Below are positions 42,752 to 60,901 of a stretch of DNA of 64,000 bases, piece by piece. The stretch's first letter is position 1; each line of letters begins with the position of its first letter. A program made the translations under genes and the position numbers. This stretch comes from Rotaria sp. Silwood1. Taxonomy: Eukaryota > Rotifera > Eurotatoria > Philodinida > Philodinidae. The notes under the pieces are model-generated. The model ran no database searches, had not been told where the DNA came from, and saw only the letters and a list, made by a program, of their open reading frames with translations. Location: positions 44,127-108,126 of the forward strand of contig CAJNOP010000693.1 in the NCBI GenBank assembly GCA_905250075.1, read 5' to 3'.

Positions 42752-44136
42752 TCATGCTGATATGTCTGTATCGGTTGAACCGTCTGACTTGGAATCTGGA
42801 CTACAAATGTCTTCATTTCCATCTAAACTCGATTTATGTCGTTTAATTAAACATGGTTGTTCAGGTGCTAATAGACTATCAACATCAAAACAACGTTTTC
42901 GTTTATTTTCTGTTGTTGATAATGGACGTAATGGTGTTGAAGTTGTTGTCGATGTTATTATTGGATTTCGACTTGTATTAAGAGATTGTGGAGGAGATGG
43001 AAAGAATAATTGTGAATGATGTATTTGCTGTTGTTGTTGTTGTTGTTGTTGTTGTTCTAATCGAGATGCAACAACACGTTGCATGTCATCAAAATAACGT
43101 TGAAGAAGATTTTGTGTCACACCTGTACTGTTTGTCGTTGTTGTTGTTGTTGTTGATGATGACGATGATGATGAAAGTGATAAATCAGTTACATTAGGCC
43201 GTAATTCATCTGATGGATATTTTGATAGAGGACTAAAGAACAAGAAAAAGAAAGCCATCAATCAATTAAGTACTTTTTTTTCTGAGAGTTACATCGTACA
43301 AAATTTTTAAAATAAAGAATTTATTTTCTATTAACTTACTGTTCAAAATGATGTTCTGTACCATTGGATGGTAAAATTTCATCATCATCTTCTTCATCAT
43401 CTGGTACTGATAATCCCATACTTTTTCTAACACGTCGTTGTGCTCGACGTCTTCGAAAATCTCCACTACTAAAATCAGCTAAATTAGCTGGATGAATACT
43501 CCAATAATGACCTTTTCCATTAGCTGAACGACCAGCTTTAATAAAACAATCATTTAATGATAGATTATGTCTTATAGAATTACGCCAACCAGGACCTCGT
43601 GCACGAAAATAAGCATAATGATCTAATATCCATTGATATATATCCGAAAGAACAAGTTTTCGTTCCGGTGAACTTAATATTGCCATTGCAATAAGTCCAA
43701 TATATGAATAGGACGGTTTAGGTTCTTCACGTAGAAGACAACGTAATCTTGGATCATGTCGTTGATGAAAAGCATATAAAGCATGTGGATCATTAAATGA
43801 AGGATGATGTGAACCAGGTCCTGATGATAATATTGTTGGTCCCGATGGTGGTGGTGGTGGAACTCCACCAAATCGAAGACGTACAGCATAATCATATAAT
43901 TGTTGTTGAGCGGCAAGTAACATTGGATAATTTGGATGATGAGATAATGATGATGATGATGATGGTGGTGGTGGTAATGATGGTTGTGGAAGTGATAGAT
44001 CTCCATTGGCTATTGGTTCTTTCTGCATGGCACTGATGACCACAGGGGAATTATTTATATGTATGTATGCCGTTGTCGTTCCGCTCGTTTTCTCACAAAC
44101 AACTTGTTGCTCTATGATTGGTCTCTCTGTTTGCAA
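42752..44136 (-). CDS. Forkhead transcription factor, FoxQ2-like
   Basis: Two exons (43340-44136 and 42752-43232) join in frame (CA + T) to 425 residues. The forkhead domain, residues about 139-232, reads [17 protein letters not shown] .. [20 protein letters not shown] .. [16 protein letters not shown], with all recognition-helix residues intact, followed by [17 protein letters not shown]. That basic continuation after the domain and the domain sequence resemble FoxQ2; FoxL1-like or other Fox classes are less likely. Flanks are low-complexity (poly-Pro, poly-Ser, Gln10). FoxQ2 factors pattern anterior ectoderm and neurons in invertebrates. An alternative start is Met37. Confidence 0.83.
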
Positions 44137-50853
<6,717 letters not shown>

Positions 50854-51050
50854 AACGAAAAAAAAAAAAAACAAGCCTACTGCTAAATTCCACATTTGAA
50901 AAAAATTTATTTTTCGTTTTTTTTTGATCCAATCAATTATTTGACTAGAAAGAAAATTACATATAACAACAAAAAAAGAATATCATATTTTATCTTCATG
51001 CTTTTATTTAATACATAATATCATGCAAGATAGATAAATTAAATAAGAAA

Positions 51051-52822
51051 TTATTTTTGATTTGTTTGTTCATTTTCATCATCGAGAAATTCAACATATG
51101 TAAATGGAAATGTTCCTTGACGATTTGATTTTATTAATACACCTTCACATTGACCATTACTTTCAGCACGATTTACTATAAGTAAATCACCTATTTGTAA
51201 ACGTAATGAACGTTTATCATATAGACTAGGTATACGATCTTTAATAACACGTGCTTTAGCTGGAAGTATCAATGTTGTCTATAACATAAAAATTTTTATA
51301 ATTCATATATTTTGTTTTTTTATAAAAAAAAGCGACTTACTTGAGATATTACTTTTTGTTGATGATGCAATGGACTATCGACTTTAGATGACTCTTCACT
51401 TTGACTAGTCTATAAAAGTAAATTTACATATTATATTTATACAGTGATTAGGATGCAAAATTTTGGTTTTTGTGAGAGAACGAATTCTCAAAATATTCGA
51501 AAGATATAAAAATCGCTTATTTGAAACTGAATATAACAGTTGTATTTTTATTGATTTGAACGGCAAAGATTTATGAGTGTGTGTGAAACACTTTACAATT
51601 TTTCTATTATTAAAAAGACAATGCAAAATTCTCGATCCTATAAATGGCAAATTTCTAGACAAAATTCAGCCATTTTGTTTTTTATAGAAAAAAAAGGTCA
51701 TATTCAAAAATAGCTTATAGACCAAATATTTCCCTTGTCTAACTAATAATAGAACAACTTTAAAATTTAAATAGGCACAATTAATGAAGTTCATTTCCGA
51801 GAGATTTTGAAAAAGTAGACTATTTGAGTACTAGCGAGTCTCAATTAGAAAAGAAAAGTAAAAACTATAATTCTCGATATTTAAAAGAAAAAAATCAGTA
51901 CATATTTTATTATTTAAAATTTGTAACAATTCTTTTTCAATGTATTCATATTCTATATCTATTTCGATTACAGGCTCTCTAACGCGGGGGGGGGGGGTTT
52001 CAAATTTATATTTTAGATATACTTTGTTATTTAGTATGTTAAATTGAGGGTGTCTCTATTGTTAATTAATACAATGGCCTTGAACATGACCTGTTTGAAG
52101 ATTGAAATATGAAAGAAAAAAAAGAAAACAATTCTTAATTAGTTCTCTTGTTAGTGAAGTAATCCATATAAAAGAAAAAAGATCATGATATTTCTAATTC
52201 TATAGTTAACATTTCAAATATGAATATAATTAATACAATTTCATTTAATAATTATGATCATAGTAAACTTACATCAACATTAGTTAGAAGAGATGTAATA
52301 CTATCTCTTTGATTATTATTATTTGTTGATATTGTATTTGGTTTTGAAAGCTATATAAGAAATAATTTAAAAATAAAGAGTCAAATCTTATTAAATTACT
52401 GGTTTGAGTAATTGTGTAGTATCAAGATAATGTGTTGTATAATGACGAAGAAGTGCTGGCATATTATCAAAAAAATTACTTCCAATTTTATAACGTGGTG
52501 TTTCACCATCTTCTTCAATTTTATTTATAATATAATGCATTGTTTTAGTACCTTCTCTATAATGAATATAAAATAAAAAAAAATGTTTTTTTTTTGTATC
52601 ATACCGAACACAAAGTACAAAATCTCCTTTTAATGTTGCTGAATCACGAACTAGAAATGTTCCAGGTTCTTGATCATGTAAAAGATCATTTGTTTCTGAT
52701 CGAGATAGTTGACCAAAATACCAACTTAAGAATAGATAATAAATATATTTCTATTATTATTATTATTTGTTTTCATACCTAGTCTCATCATTAGCATTAA
52801 AATCATATCCATTAACTGGCAT
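51051..52822 (-). CDS. CRK-type adaptor with SH2 and one SH3 domain
   Basis: Six exons (52779-52822, 52605-52724, 52400-52556, 52273-52350, 51341-51409, 51051-51278) join in frame to 231 residues. The SH2 domain (about 15-108) begins SWYFGQLSR, has the phosphotyrosine arginine in GTFLVRDS, and ends HYLDTTQLLKP as in CRK. A Ser/Asn/Gln-rich linker of about 50 residues follows, then an SH3 (about 160-222): PAKARVIKDRIPSLYDK .. QCEGVLIKSNRQGTFPFTYV, which matches the C-terminal SH3 of CRK/CRKL. The N-terminal SH3 that binds PxxP ligands such as C3G is missing between exons 4 and 5; the 863-bp intron there shows no SH3 exon. CRK couples receptor tyrosine phosphorylation to Rap1/Rac signalling. 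Confidence 0.87.
51986..51997 (+). repeat. Run of 12 G in CRK intron 4
   Basis: A homopolymer of twelve Gs lies within very AT-rich intron sequence. Long poly-G is rare and may be a slippage hotspot, a G-quadruplex former or an assembly error. Confidence 0.8.
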
Positions 52823-53987
52823 TATCAAACCATTTGAATATTACAAAATCGTCCAGGCATAAGAAAAAGATAATAACAATAGAAAAAAAAAAAAATATAT
52901 ATATATATATATATTATTCATCTTTCATTGCCTTATGATCACCTAGTAAGATAATATATATAAGTTGGAATAATGATGTCGCTCTTCGACGATAGTTGTT
53001 TCCTCATACAGAGAAGAGAACATACTCTGAATTGTTTAATTATTCACTTTTGTGAAAAATATGATCTCAAAGGATTTACAATCTTACTTAATTAAGTCTG
53101 AGAGAATTTGAATCTTCAGACTCCGGAAAGAAAAAGTGCAAGGACGAGGAAAATTATTTCTATTGTAAAATTAATATAAAATCTTGTTATTGAAAATAGA
53201 AAATTAATATTCGATGGAGTAGATAAATTTTCAGCAATCTTTTCAAAAAAAGATTTTTTAAACTTGTTTTAATTCAATTTAAATCCGATTAGTAATAACT
53301 CTATGATATATATTATTATTGATATTTAATATTCTTGTGCAATAGGAGATAAAGATCTACTCTAGAATTTCAATATTTTAAATGAAACTCTTATTTATAT
53401 TATGTTGATATTCATAACAATAAGGACAAGACAAGTTCAAGAAAAAAATGACATTATAAACAATCAAAAAATCAATATTTTCCATAGAATGATGATTATA
53501 ATTGACAAAAAAAAAAACACAACCCATATAACTGAATGAAGAATTGCAATCGTCTAATGTTTTCTGTTGATTATTATGTCATAATATGAACATCAATCAT
53601 ATTTAAATCATAAGTTTTCTATTCAATATAAAAACTAAACTAATATGAAAGTTTTTGTTTAAGATAAGCTTATGATAACAACATAAGCTATAAAAAAAAC
53701 TAAATAGTAATTACTATAAAAATTGTTTTCATTCTTTATAAAAAAAGAAAAAAATACAAAGTCATGTGTTATTCTTTTACATTTTGTTGTTGAATGAAAA
53801 TTAAACAATTTATTTTGTTTTCATTTGTCACAACAAAATAAATTGTTCATTAAATTTTATTAATAATAATACATTTTGAGACATGCATTTATTTTTATTT
53901 TTCTACTGTCTTTTTACAATAGAAAATTCACATATTTAATTGCACAATTATTTTAAGAAATTTTTTTTTGATTTTTCACAATATCAT
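52823..53987. other. Spacer between RAB28 and CRK
   Basis: Both genes are on the minus strand, so this holds the RAB28 3' end and the CRK promoter. It is AT-rich, with a TA microsatellite near 52890-52910. No gene is seen. Confidence 0.45.
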
Positions 53988-55107
53988 CTATTGTAAATTA
54001 CAAATTGATGTACGTGTAGTACCTGTTGATCGAGGAGATTTAATAGGTGTTACTGGAATATTTGGTTCTTGTCGAACAATTGGTGCCGTTATTATGCGTG
54101 ATCCATCGGAATCATGTTTAGGTAAAACAATATGCATTAAATGAGCTGTTACTTGACGAAATAAATTTTCTACAGATTCACCAGTTTTAGCTGATACAAA
54201 ATATGATAACATATCACGATCTTTAGCAAAACGTTGATGTCTATCACCTTTTACCGCACGTAAATGTTCAAGATCACCTAAATTAAAAAATAAAAAAAAA
54301 TTTTTTTCTAACAAAATTTTATTATTTAGTTTTAATATAAATATTTTATTAGCTCTATTTTATTGTAGATAATGTTAAGAAGAAAAAAGAGAATCCATAA
54401 GAATGAAGAATATACATATATTAAAATAAATTAAATATAATGAAATTCTATTTTTAATATGCAAAACAATTTTCAAATTCATTGTGAAAAAAAATCAATT
54501 AGAAATTCAATAAAAAAAAAAAAACTCACTTTTATTACCAACAAGTGCAAATAAAGGTTTTCTACCAGCACAATATTTCATCACTGTCAGATACCAATCT
54601 TCGAGATTCTCAAAACTTTGTAAATTAGTAATATCATAAACAAGTAAAACAATCTAATTAAACAAAAAAAAAAAGAAAATTCATATATATATATATAATC
54701 TAAATTCATAATATTACATCTGCTCCAAATATATATTTGTCTAACATGGCACCACCTAATGTTTGTCCACCAACATCATTTACAGCCAATGTAACATTAT
54801 ATGAACCTTAATATCAATTAATATAAACATTTAATTAAATAAAAAAAAAGAAATATGTTTATTTAATTTACGAGTTAAATTAATACGTTTTAAATAATAA
54901 TCAATTCCTAATGTTTGATTATAATCACGATTAAATGCATCTTTTGAAAATCGTTCAGATATAGATGTCTAAAATATATTTTTTTTTGTTAGAAATAATA
55001 ATAAAAAAGAAAAATTGATCCATTTATTTTACTTTGCCAGAACTGCCATCACCAACAAGAACAATTTTTACTTGTTTTTCATATGCTTCACCTTCTGAAT
55101 CAGACAT
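53988..55107 (-). CDS. RAB28: RAB28 small GTPase
   Basis: Five exons (55033-55107, 54872-54968, 54718-54806, 54530-54653, 53988-54277) close in frame to 224 residues; human RAB28 has 221. It starts [21 protein letters not shown]1 is GDGSSGKT, G3 DVGGQT, G4 NKSD (split by an intron), and G5 FVSAKTG. RAB28-specific stretches include [19 protein letters not shown]. The C-terminus CNLQ is a CaaX box fitting farnesylation, as with CAVQ in human, unlike the double-Cys tail of most Rabs. RAB28 works in ciliary traffic. One oddity: the Trp before the G3 aspartate (WDxGGQ) is Asn here. Confidence 0.94.
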
Positions 55108-56639
55108 TTTGAACTTGAATTAAATTCCTAAAAGATTTTTCTCTTTTCATAAGTTCTTTTTCTTTTTTTTTTCCTATGTGCTCGACTGAGCAGATTAAAC
55201 AAAAAAAGAGAACAAGTAAATTTTTCTCATGAAAATGTTATTACCTTGGTATCAACCTCGACTTTCTGTTTTTGTTTTTTTTGGCGACATCTTTCAATTA
55301 ATTTAATCGATATAAATTCAATTATTTTTCGTCTCATTCAAACATGAAGATTTTAATGATAAATTTAATAATAAAAATACTTATAAGTTTCAAAAGATAT
55401 TCTAACTGCAGGGAAGATAAAGAATTAAAATAGTATTTTTTTTTTTGAAAGAACTATGGCATGTCTTCATATTAGTCATATTTCGAATATTAATTAACCC
55501 ATAAATGACACTATACTCTGACAGGAGCCTTTTTTTTTTGTTTTTGTTCTAAGATTAAGATACTTACCTTTAGAAAAATAGTCCGTTCATGAATAAAGAA
55601 TTTAATTTGACATGGTACGATGTCATCTAGATAAGAGAAGAAAACGAAACAAAAAAAAAATGTATCGTAGTCAAGTCTATGTTATTTTTTTTATATGGAA
55701 TGATCTGTTAGATAGTCTATAAGGAATCATTTGTAAGTAGAAAAACTATAATTTTCATGCATGAATAGATCTATCAAATTCATATGTTCTTGAAACGATT
55801 TTATTTCTTAAATATTGGTATTAGAAAAACTGAGAAGTGAAAAAATAATAATGAAATGAAAAGAAAACTAGAAAATAAAGTTTCTTTTTTTTTTTTCTAT
55901 GGAAAGGCAACTATTTAACTGACATTGAAAGAAAGTAAAGAACGTCAAAGGAAGATAAAAAAGAATGAAACCAGTAGACGACGACGACAACTATGATGAA
56001 AAAAACAAGTAATGTGAACGGAAGTACTATACTTTTTATGTTCCTGCTTTTTTTTTAATGATCTTCTATCATTATAGATCCGTTGTCAAAGCAACAGTGA
56101 ATAATCACTTGGAAAAGCATATCTCTCTACGAGGACTATTCCAGTCTTATTAAAAGATTATGTACCTGAGTAGTTCAGTTTACTAATTTGGGTGAAAGAT
56201 CCGCTACAATCAACGTCAGAAACTTATCATCGTTTCAATATCTCTTCCAACATTGTAAAAGAGTGTGGGTGTCTACTTTATTAATAAATACATCTGTTGT
56301 GCTCATTGGCGTATATGACAAAAGCATTACTTTAATGTTCGTTGATTCAGTTTGTCGATTTTGTTCATTTGAATGAACATCAATGAATATTCCGTAATAT
56401 AACATCTTCAAAAGATTTCTATTTCAATAATTGATAATTTTACAGTCATTAAATTTTTTTTGTTATTAAAGAAAAATCTCAATATTTGATAGAATACAAA
56501 ATAGTCAGCTAGTTCAACAAGTTGATAATGAAATGTTTGTTGCTTTCTTTTCAGGATAAATCATATGAAGTTTGAATAAAACAAAGTCTATCAATTTTTA
56601 AAATATATACACTGTTGATAATCATGTCATCCTCTTACT
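55108..56639. promoter_or_regulatory. RAB28 upstream region and spacer
   Basis: AT-rich, with several T-run/AG pairs that could be introns of the RAB28 5' untranslated region (e.g. near 55245 and 55570). No coding gene is supported. Confidence 0.35.
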
Positions 56640-56945
56640 AGACATCACTGTAGTACATAGTTGAAATCGGTTGGTTTTTTTAATCAGTCGGCTAAAACTC
56701 TTGACTTAACCGAGCAAAAAAATCAGCTGGCTCGATTACAAAATAAAACAGGTGAATAAATATTTTTGTCTAAACCAACTAGTTGTTTCGAGAAAAATTT
56801 TATTATATAGTTCTACGAAGATATACAATGTAAAACGCATAAATTTATCGAAGCTTCTATTAGTAAAAACTTCTATTTTAGTCTATGATGTTTCATATAC
56901 GCTAATAATAAGAATGAACGAAGAAATATATCAATATCTTTTATT
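56640..56945 (+). repeat. Diverged partial copy of the family C hAT-like element
   Basis: Aligns with 10455-10660: CTTAACCGAGCAAAAAA vs TTTAACCGGCAAAAAAC, then TTTCGAGAAA, TACGAAGATATACAATGTAAAAC vs GACGAAGATATACGATGTCAAAC, TCTATTAGTAA vs TCTAATAGTAA, and GTTTCATATACGCTAATAATAAGAATGA vs GTTTCATGTGCTAACATTAAGAAGGA. The right end was not located. Confidence 0.65.
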
Positions 56946-57059
56946 TAGTGACTCACAATAAGTATTATTGAATAATATTGTCCTTCGTGGTTCCATTTAT
57001 CCAATTCTTCCATGCGTTTGAGAATAGTTAGAGATCGTTCATCAAATCAAACAGGATGT

Positions 57060-57600
57060 GGTTATCAGAGCTGCCAACAGGCCACTTTTTTCCAGCCTGA
57101 CCTGGCCTGGCCTGCCTGCAGGCCAAACCAGGCCGAATAATGTTTTTGATTTTTGAGATTAGTCAATTGGTAGTTTGTCAATAACCCAAGTAAGCACAAG
57201 ACGGACTGAATGATTCGTCATTTTTCTAGTCATGTCCACCCGTCTTCTAAGCCTTTGTCTCAATTTTGACTAGGACATGACTAGTCTAGGAGTTTTTGGG
57301 AGTCTTGAAGCCCTGTCTAAATTACATGATTGGCGGGCGACATTATACATGTCTAGTCAAGTTTTTTTTTGAGAAAGACTTATACAGGACTGGGTTGAAG
57401 TCGGTTGATACAGAACGTTATTATACAATATGCAGACTAGTCCTATGACGAGGACTTTTTGAAACAAAGACTAGTCAGGACAGATGACAGGAATGCTCGT
57501 CCGAAAACGATTTAAACTTGAAAAAGTAAGGATGTCAAGAACAGTATAGGACGATTTGTAGCCCTACTTAGTGGACAAGTCCAGACTAGTTTAAGTGGAA
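57060..57600. repeat. Repeat-rich mobile-element remnants
   Basis: CAGAGCTGCCAACAGGCC at about 57066, followed by GGCCTGGCCTGCCTGCAGGCC, resembles a hAT terminus with subterminal repeats. Beyond it, 57190-57600 contains repeated palindromic GACTAGTC-type motifs in both orientations (near 57217, 57264, 57275, 57351, 57434, 57470 and 57585). No matching right end or transposase was identified. Confidence 0.5.
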
Positions 57601-59571
57601 ATATATAAGGATAAAAATTAGATTCGAATATGCATACAATGTATCACTTATCCATCGTTTAGACCATTGAGCCATATGATCAAGAGATCAACTTCCGCAT
57701 GTTCATAATCATTCTAGGATGTTATTTAATACAATTCTATTCAAATTTTTTTTCATATTTACATATGAATAAAAAATTATCTTATACAGAATACAAGATC
57801 ATTCAGACAACATTAAACAAAGAAAATTTTAAAAAACTTCATATTGTTTGGAAGACTATCTTTTGATTATTATCAATTAGGAATAATTAGTTGCGTACAA
57901 AAAATTAATTTTAAATGCAAAAATAAAAAACTATTTATATTCAAAGGAAACTAGATTTTTTCATATCATGATTTAGTTTAATGTGAAATCTAAATGACCC
58001 TCCCTCCAATCTTCAACTAACAATTAAATTAACTTTGATTCATTTAAATTTATATTTAAAATAAAAATAATATAAAACTATAATATAAAAAGATTCAAAT
58101 TATTTTGAAGATTTTTTAAAATTTAGAACACTTGAGAGTTTTAAACAATATGAATTAGCATTCCTTGTTACGAAATAAATATTGTTCTCTCTACTTACTC
58201 CTACTTTTTTTTGTTTCGATATACTCTTATATTTTCAACACATAAAAATGCAAAATAAATCAAATATATTAGAACAGGATGCACAAAGTATAACATTGGT
58301 CTTTGCCCTCACTATTGATTATGACAGACTCTCTGATTGTCATTCTAGAAAGAGAAAAATTGATGATACTAGTAATAATCGACATCATTTTAGTTATTGA
58401 TGAAAAAAAAAAGACTCACATCCACATCTGAAAATTCTCGAACATATTTCTCAGAAACCTAGATCTGAATACCTTTGAATTCGTAGCTTCTTTTTTTATT
58501 GAAAATGGTGGAAGTATTTTCCAGAAATCGAGTTTGGTTTCTGAATATTCGAAATCAAATGAATGACATAAGTATGTTGAATTTAGTTCGCTAAAACAAG
58601 TCTTTTCCATTACTCATGATATAGTACTTAATAGGTTTGCAGTTGCTTAGAAAGTTTTTTCATCATCTTACCAGTGTTTGGAACAGACATAATTCATTTC
58701 AGGCCAGAAAAACGACGAGAGTGGGTGTTTTCGATACACTTTTACATAGAGAACTTTAAAACGAAAGTAAATAACAATTTTCTGTTTAAATTTTGAGTTT
58801 CTCACGCCTTCTCTTGGGAACATTGGAAAAGTAGAATATGACTTTTGCACTTTTGAAACTATTTCAATTAGCTTATATAGATTATTCAAAAGTGAGAACT
58901 ATAGTATTCGTACGAAAATCTTCATTTCTAGAAAAGTGTGATGGAGATGTTATTATTATAAAAGTTCACTTTTATCATTGTTGGGAAAAATCTGGTTTTT
59001 TTGGGCAGAGTTCTTTTAAACGTCATTCCAAAGTGGAATGATTTTTTTAAATAGGTAATGAAATGCCATAGATAATTTTCATTGATACGGGATGTTAACT
59101 TCTGCACATCTGCACATGTAATTTCTTGATACCCTAGAACGAAGTATTTGCACAAATATATCAAGACAGAAACGAAGCTAAAATTGTAAAGAACAGAATT
59201 TCAACACTATATCTTCAAAAGATTTGCAGAAATAACCACAGTACTATTTCAAAAACTTTGACTATACAATACTAAAGTTTCTCGACTGAAACAGTAATGA
59301 AGACTTGATAGCTTTAAGATTAGGAATTTTCTCATGACTCTAACATAAAGAACCTTTAGATTTTAGAAATTATATCGATACAAGTTATTAATTCAACAAA
59401 GATAATAGTACCATGATGTCATGACTGAGAGCTTGAAGAGTATGGTTAAGATTTAAGAATCTGATTTCAAGTAAGATGCGTAGAAGACTTCTTAAAATTG
59501 AGTATGTCTTGAGTTATTTTGTTGATGAAATTTAATTTTCTTTGGTTGGGAAGGTATGCCAGGATTCAGAA
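57601..59571. other. Gene-poor region
   Basis: No supported gene. Small frames on both strands between 58182 and 59164 overlap each other and lack codon signal. Confidence 0.4.
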
Positions 59572-59776
59572 TATGGCAGAACCTTCTCTTCCAGTCCTTC
59601 CTTTTCAATTCAGATAAAAAGCAATCAGAAGTTCAATAACTTAAAAAGAAAAACATTTGAAATCAGGAAAATCTATCGTTTTTCGAGATTTTCTTGAGCT
59701 TCTGGGTAGTTTCACTTCTAATCAGTCTTCTCCGGGTTGAAAAGTAAGAATTTTAAGAAAAAAGGTTCTGTCATGC
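59572..59776. repeat. Short foldback element
   Basis: Imperfect inverted ends of about 40 bp: ATGGCAGAACCTTCTCTTCC at the left, and at the right the complement of ATGACAGAACCTTTTTTC, with further matching around CTTTTCAA. No flanking duplication is clear. Confidence 0.5.
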
Positions 59777-60901
59777 TCTTGCAAACGAAAAGAAATTGAA
59801 CATAGAACGAAGGTTCACGGAGAATTTCGGACTATCAGATAAGCAATATCTAATCTTTGTCTGGTATAAATAATTATCTTACTCAATGGTGATGGTGTTG
59901 AGCGAAAAATTTTAACATAGTCACTTCACTAAAATCTGTACGTATCTTGAAAAAATTCATGCGATTTACATGTGCATTGATCAAAATGACTTTTTAGAAA
60001 GAGTGTGAATGGTCTTAAAGGATCGTTCCTCCTTTTTTCCAATCCAAAGTTTTCAATTTTTTCGTTTTTTTATTTTTTTGTATTTAGTGTGTAGACGTAG
60101 ATGTCCTCCATCTTATGAATACGTTTTAAAAAGGCTAAATAACTCTTTTTACATGTTAAAACTTCGAGAAAAGTTCAATTTTGTGTGAAAAAGTTCAACA
60201 TTTTTGTTGTTTTTTTCTCCAAAACGAGATTTTCAATCAGAAAATTGAAGTTCACTCTCTTCTCTGAAAGAACAAAGTCTATTGGTCTCAAACTATTTTA
60301 CGGGTACTTCGATCAAATGAGATTGTGCCTTTTTTCTCTTCGTAAAATATTGGACGGATCAAGTTTGGTAGGCCTGAGGGTGTGGGTGTGGGTATGAGAG
60401 TTGGTAGGGATGTTAGGATGTTTTGAAGAAAAATACCCACGTCTCAATCACACCCTTTTCATTTATTTTTCAGAAAATAATAAAAATAACGGAATATAAC
60501 ACGGTTCACATTATTTTTATGCCTTGTTTAGCGTTGAGTACTATACAGATTTTCATAAATTCATATAGGTGAAAATAAATTATAGGCATGTCGTTATGTA
60601 CATTCGCTCATATGTACGACTCAATCAAAACTTGGAAAGTTTATACTTCTTGAATTTTACATGCGCAGATTTTGAGTGAAAATGCACTATGTAATTGAGT
60701 CATATAGCAGAAAGAAAAAGTCAGAAGTAGAATGGATTGACGTCAATGCAGATTATTGTGGAAGCTTTTAATAGTTTTTTTTCAATTACTCATTTCGTGA
60801 CGCATGACAATAGGCTTTGTGTAAACAATTAGTTGTTTCTTTTTCCAATTTCGGTGCGAATAAATATTCAGTTATTCCTGCAGTGATGATTTCATTTCAA
60901 A
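59777..60901. other. Spacer upstream of the KY-like gene with a telomere-like tract
   Basis: GGGTGTGGGTGTGGGTA is at 60378-60394, followed by TACCCACG..TCACACCC at about 60430-60456. No gene is seen. A TTATTCCTGCAG acceptor-like sequence ends at about 60882, just before the next start codon. Confidence 0.45.

Noticed and set aside
43674-44036. His-rich and Val/Met-rich frames opposite and within the forkhead gene
   Set aside because: Shadows of the Ser/Pro-rich low-complexity region of the FoxQ2-like exon.
58182-59164. Cluster of 64-78 residue frames on both strands
   Set aside because: Mutually overlapping on both strands and without coding signature.
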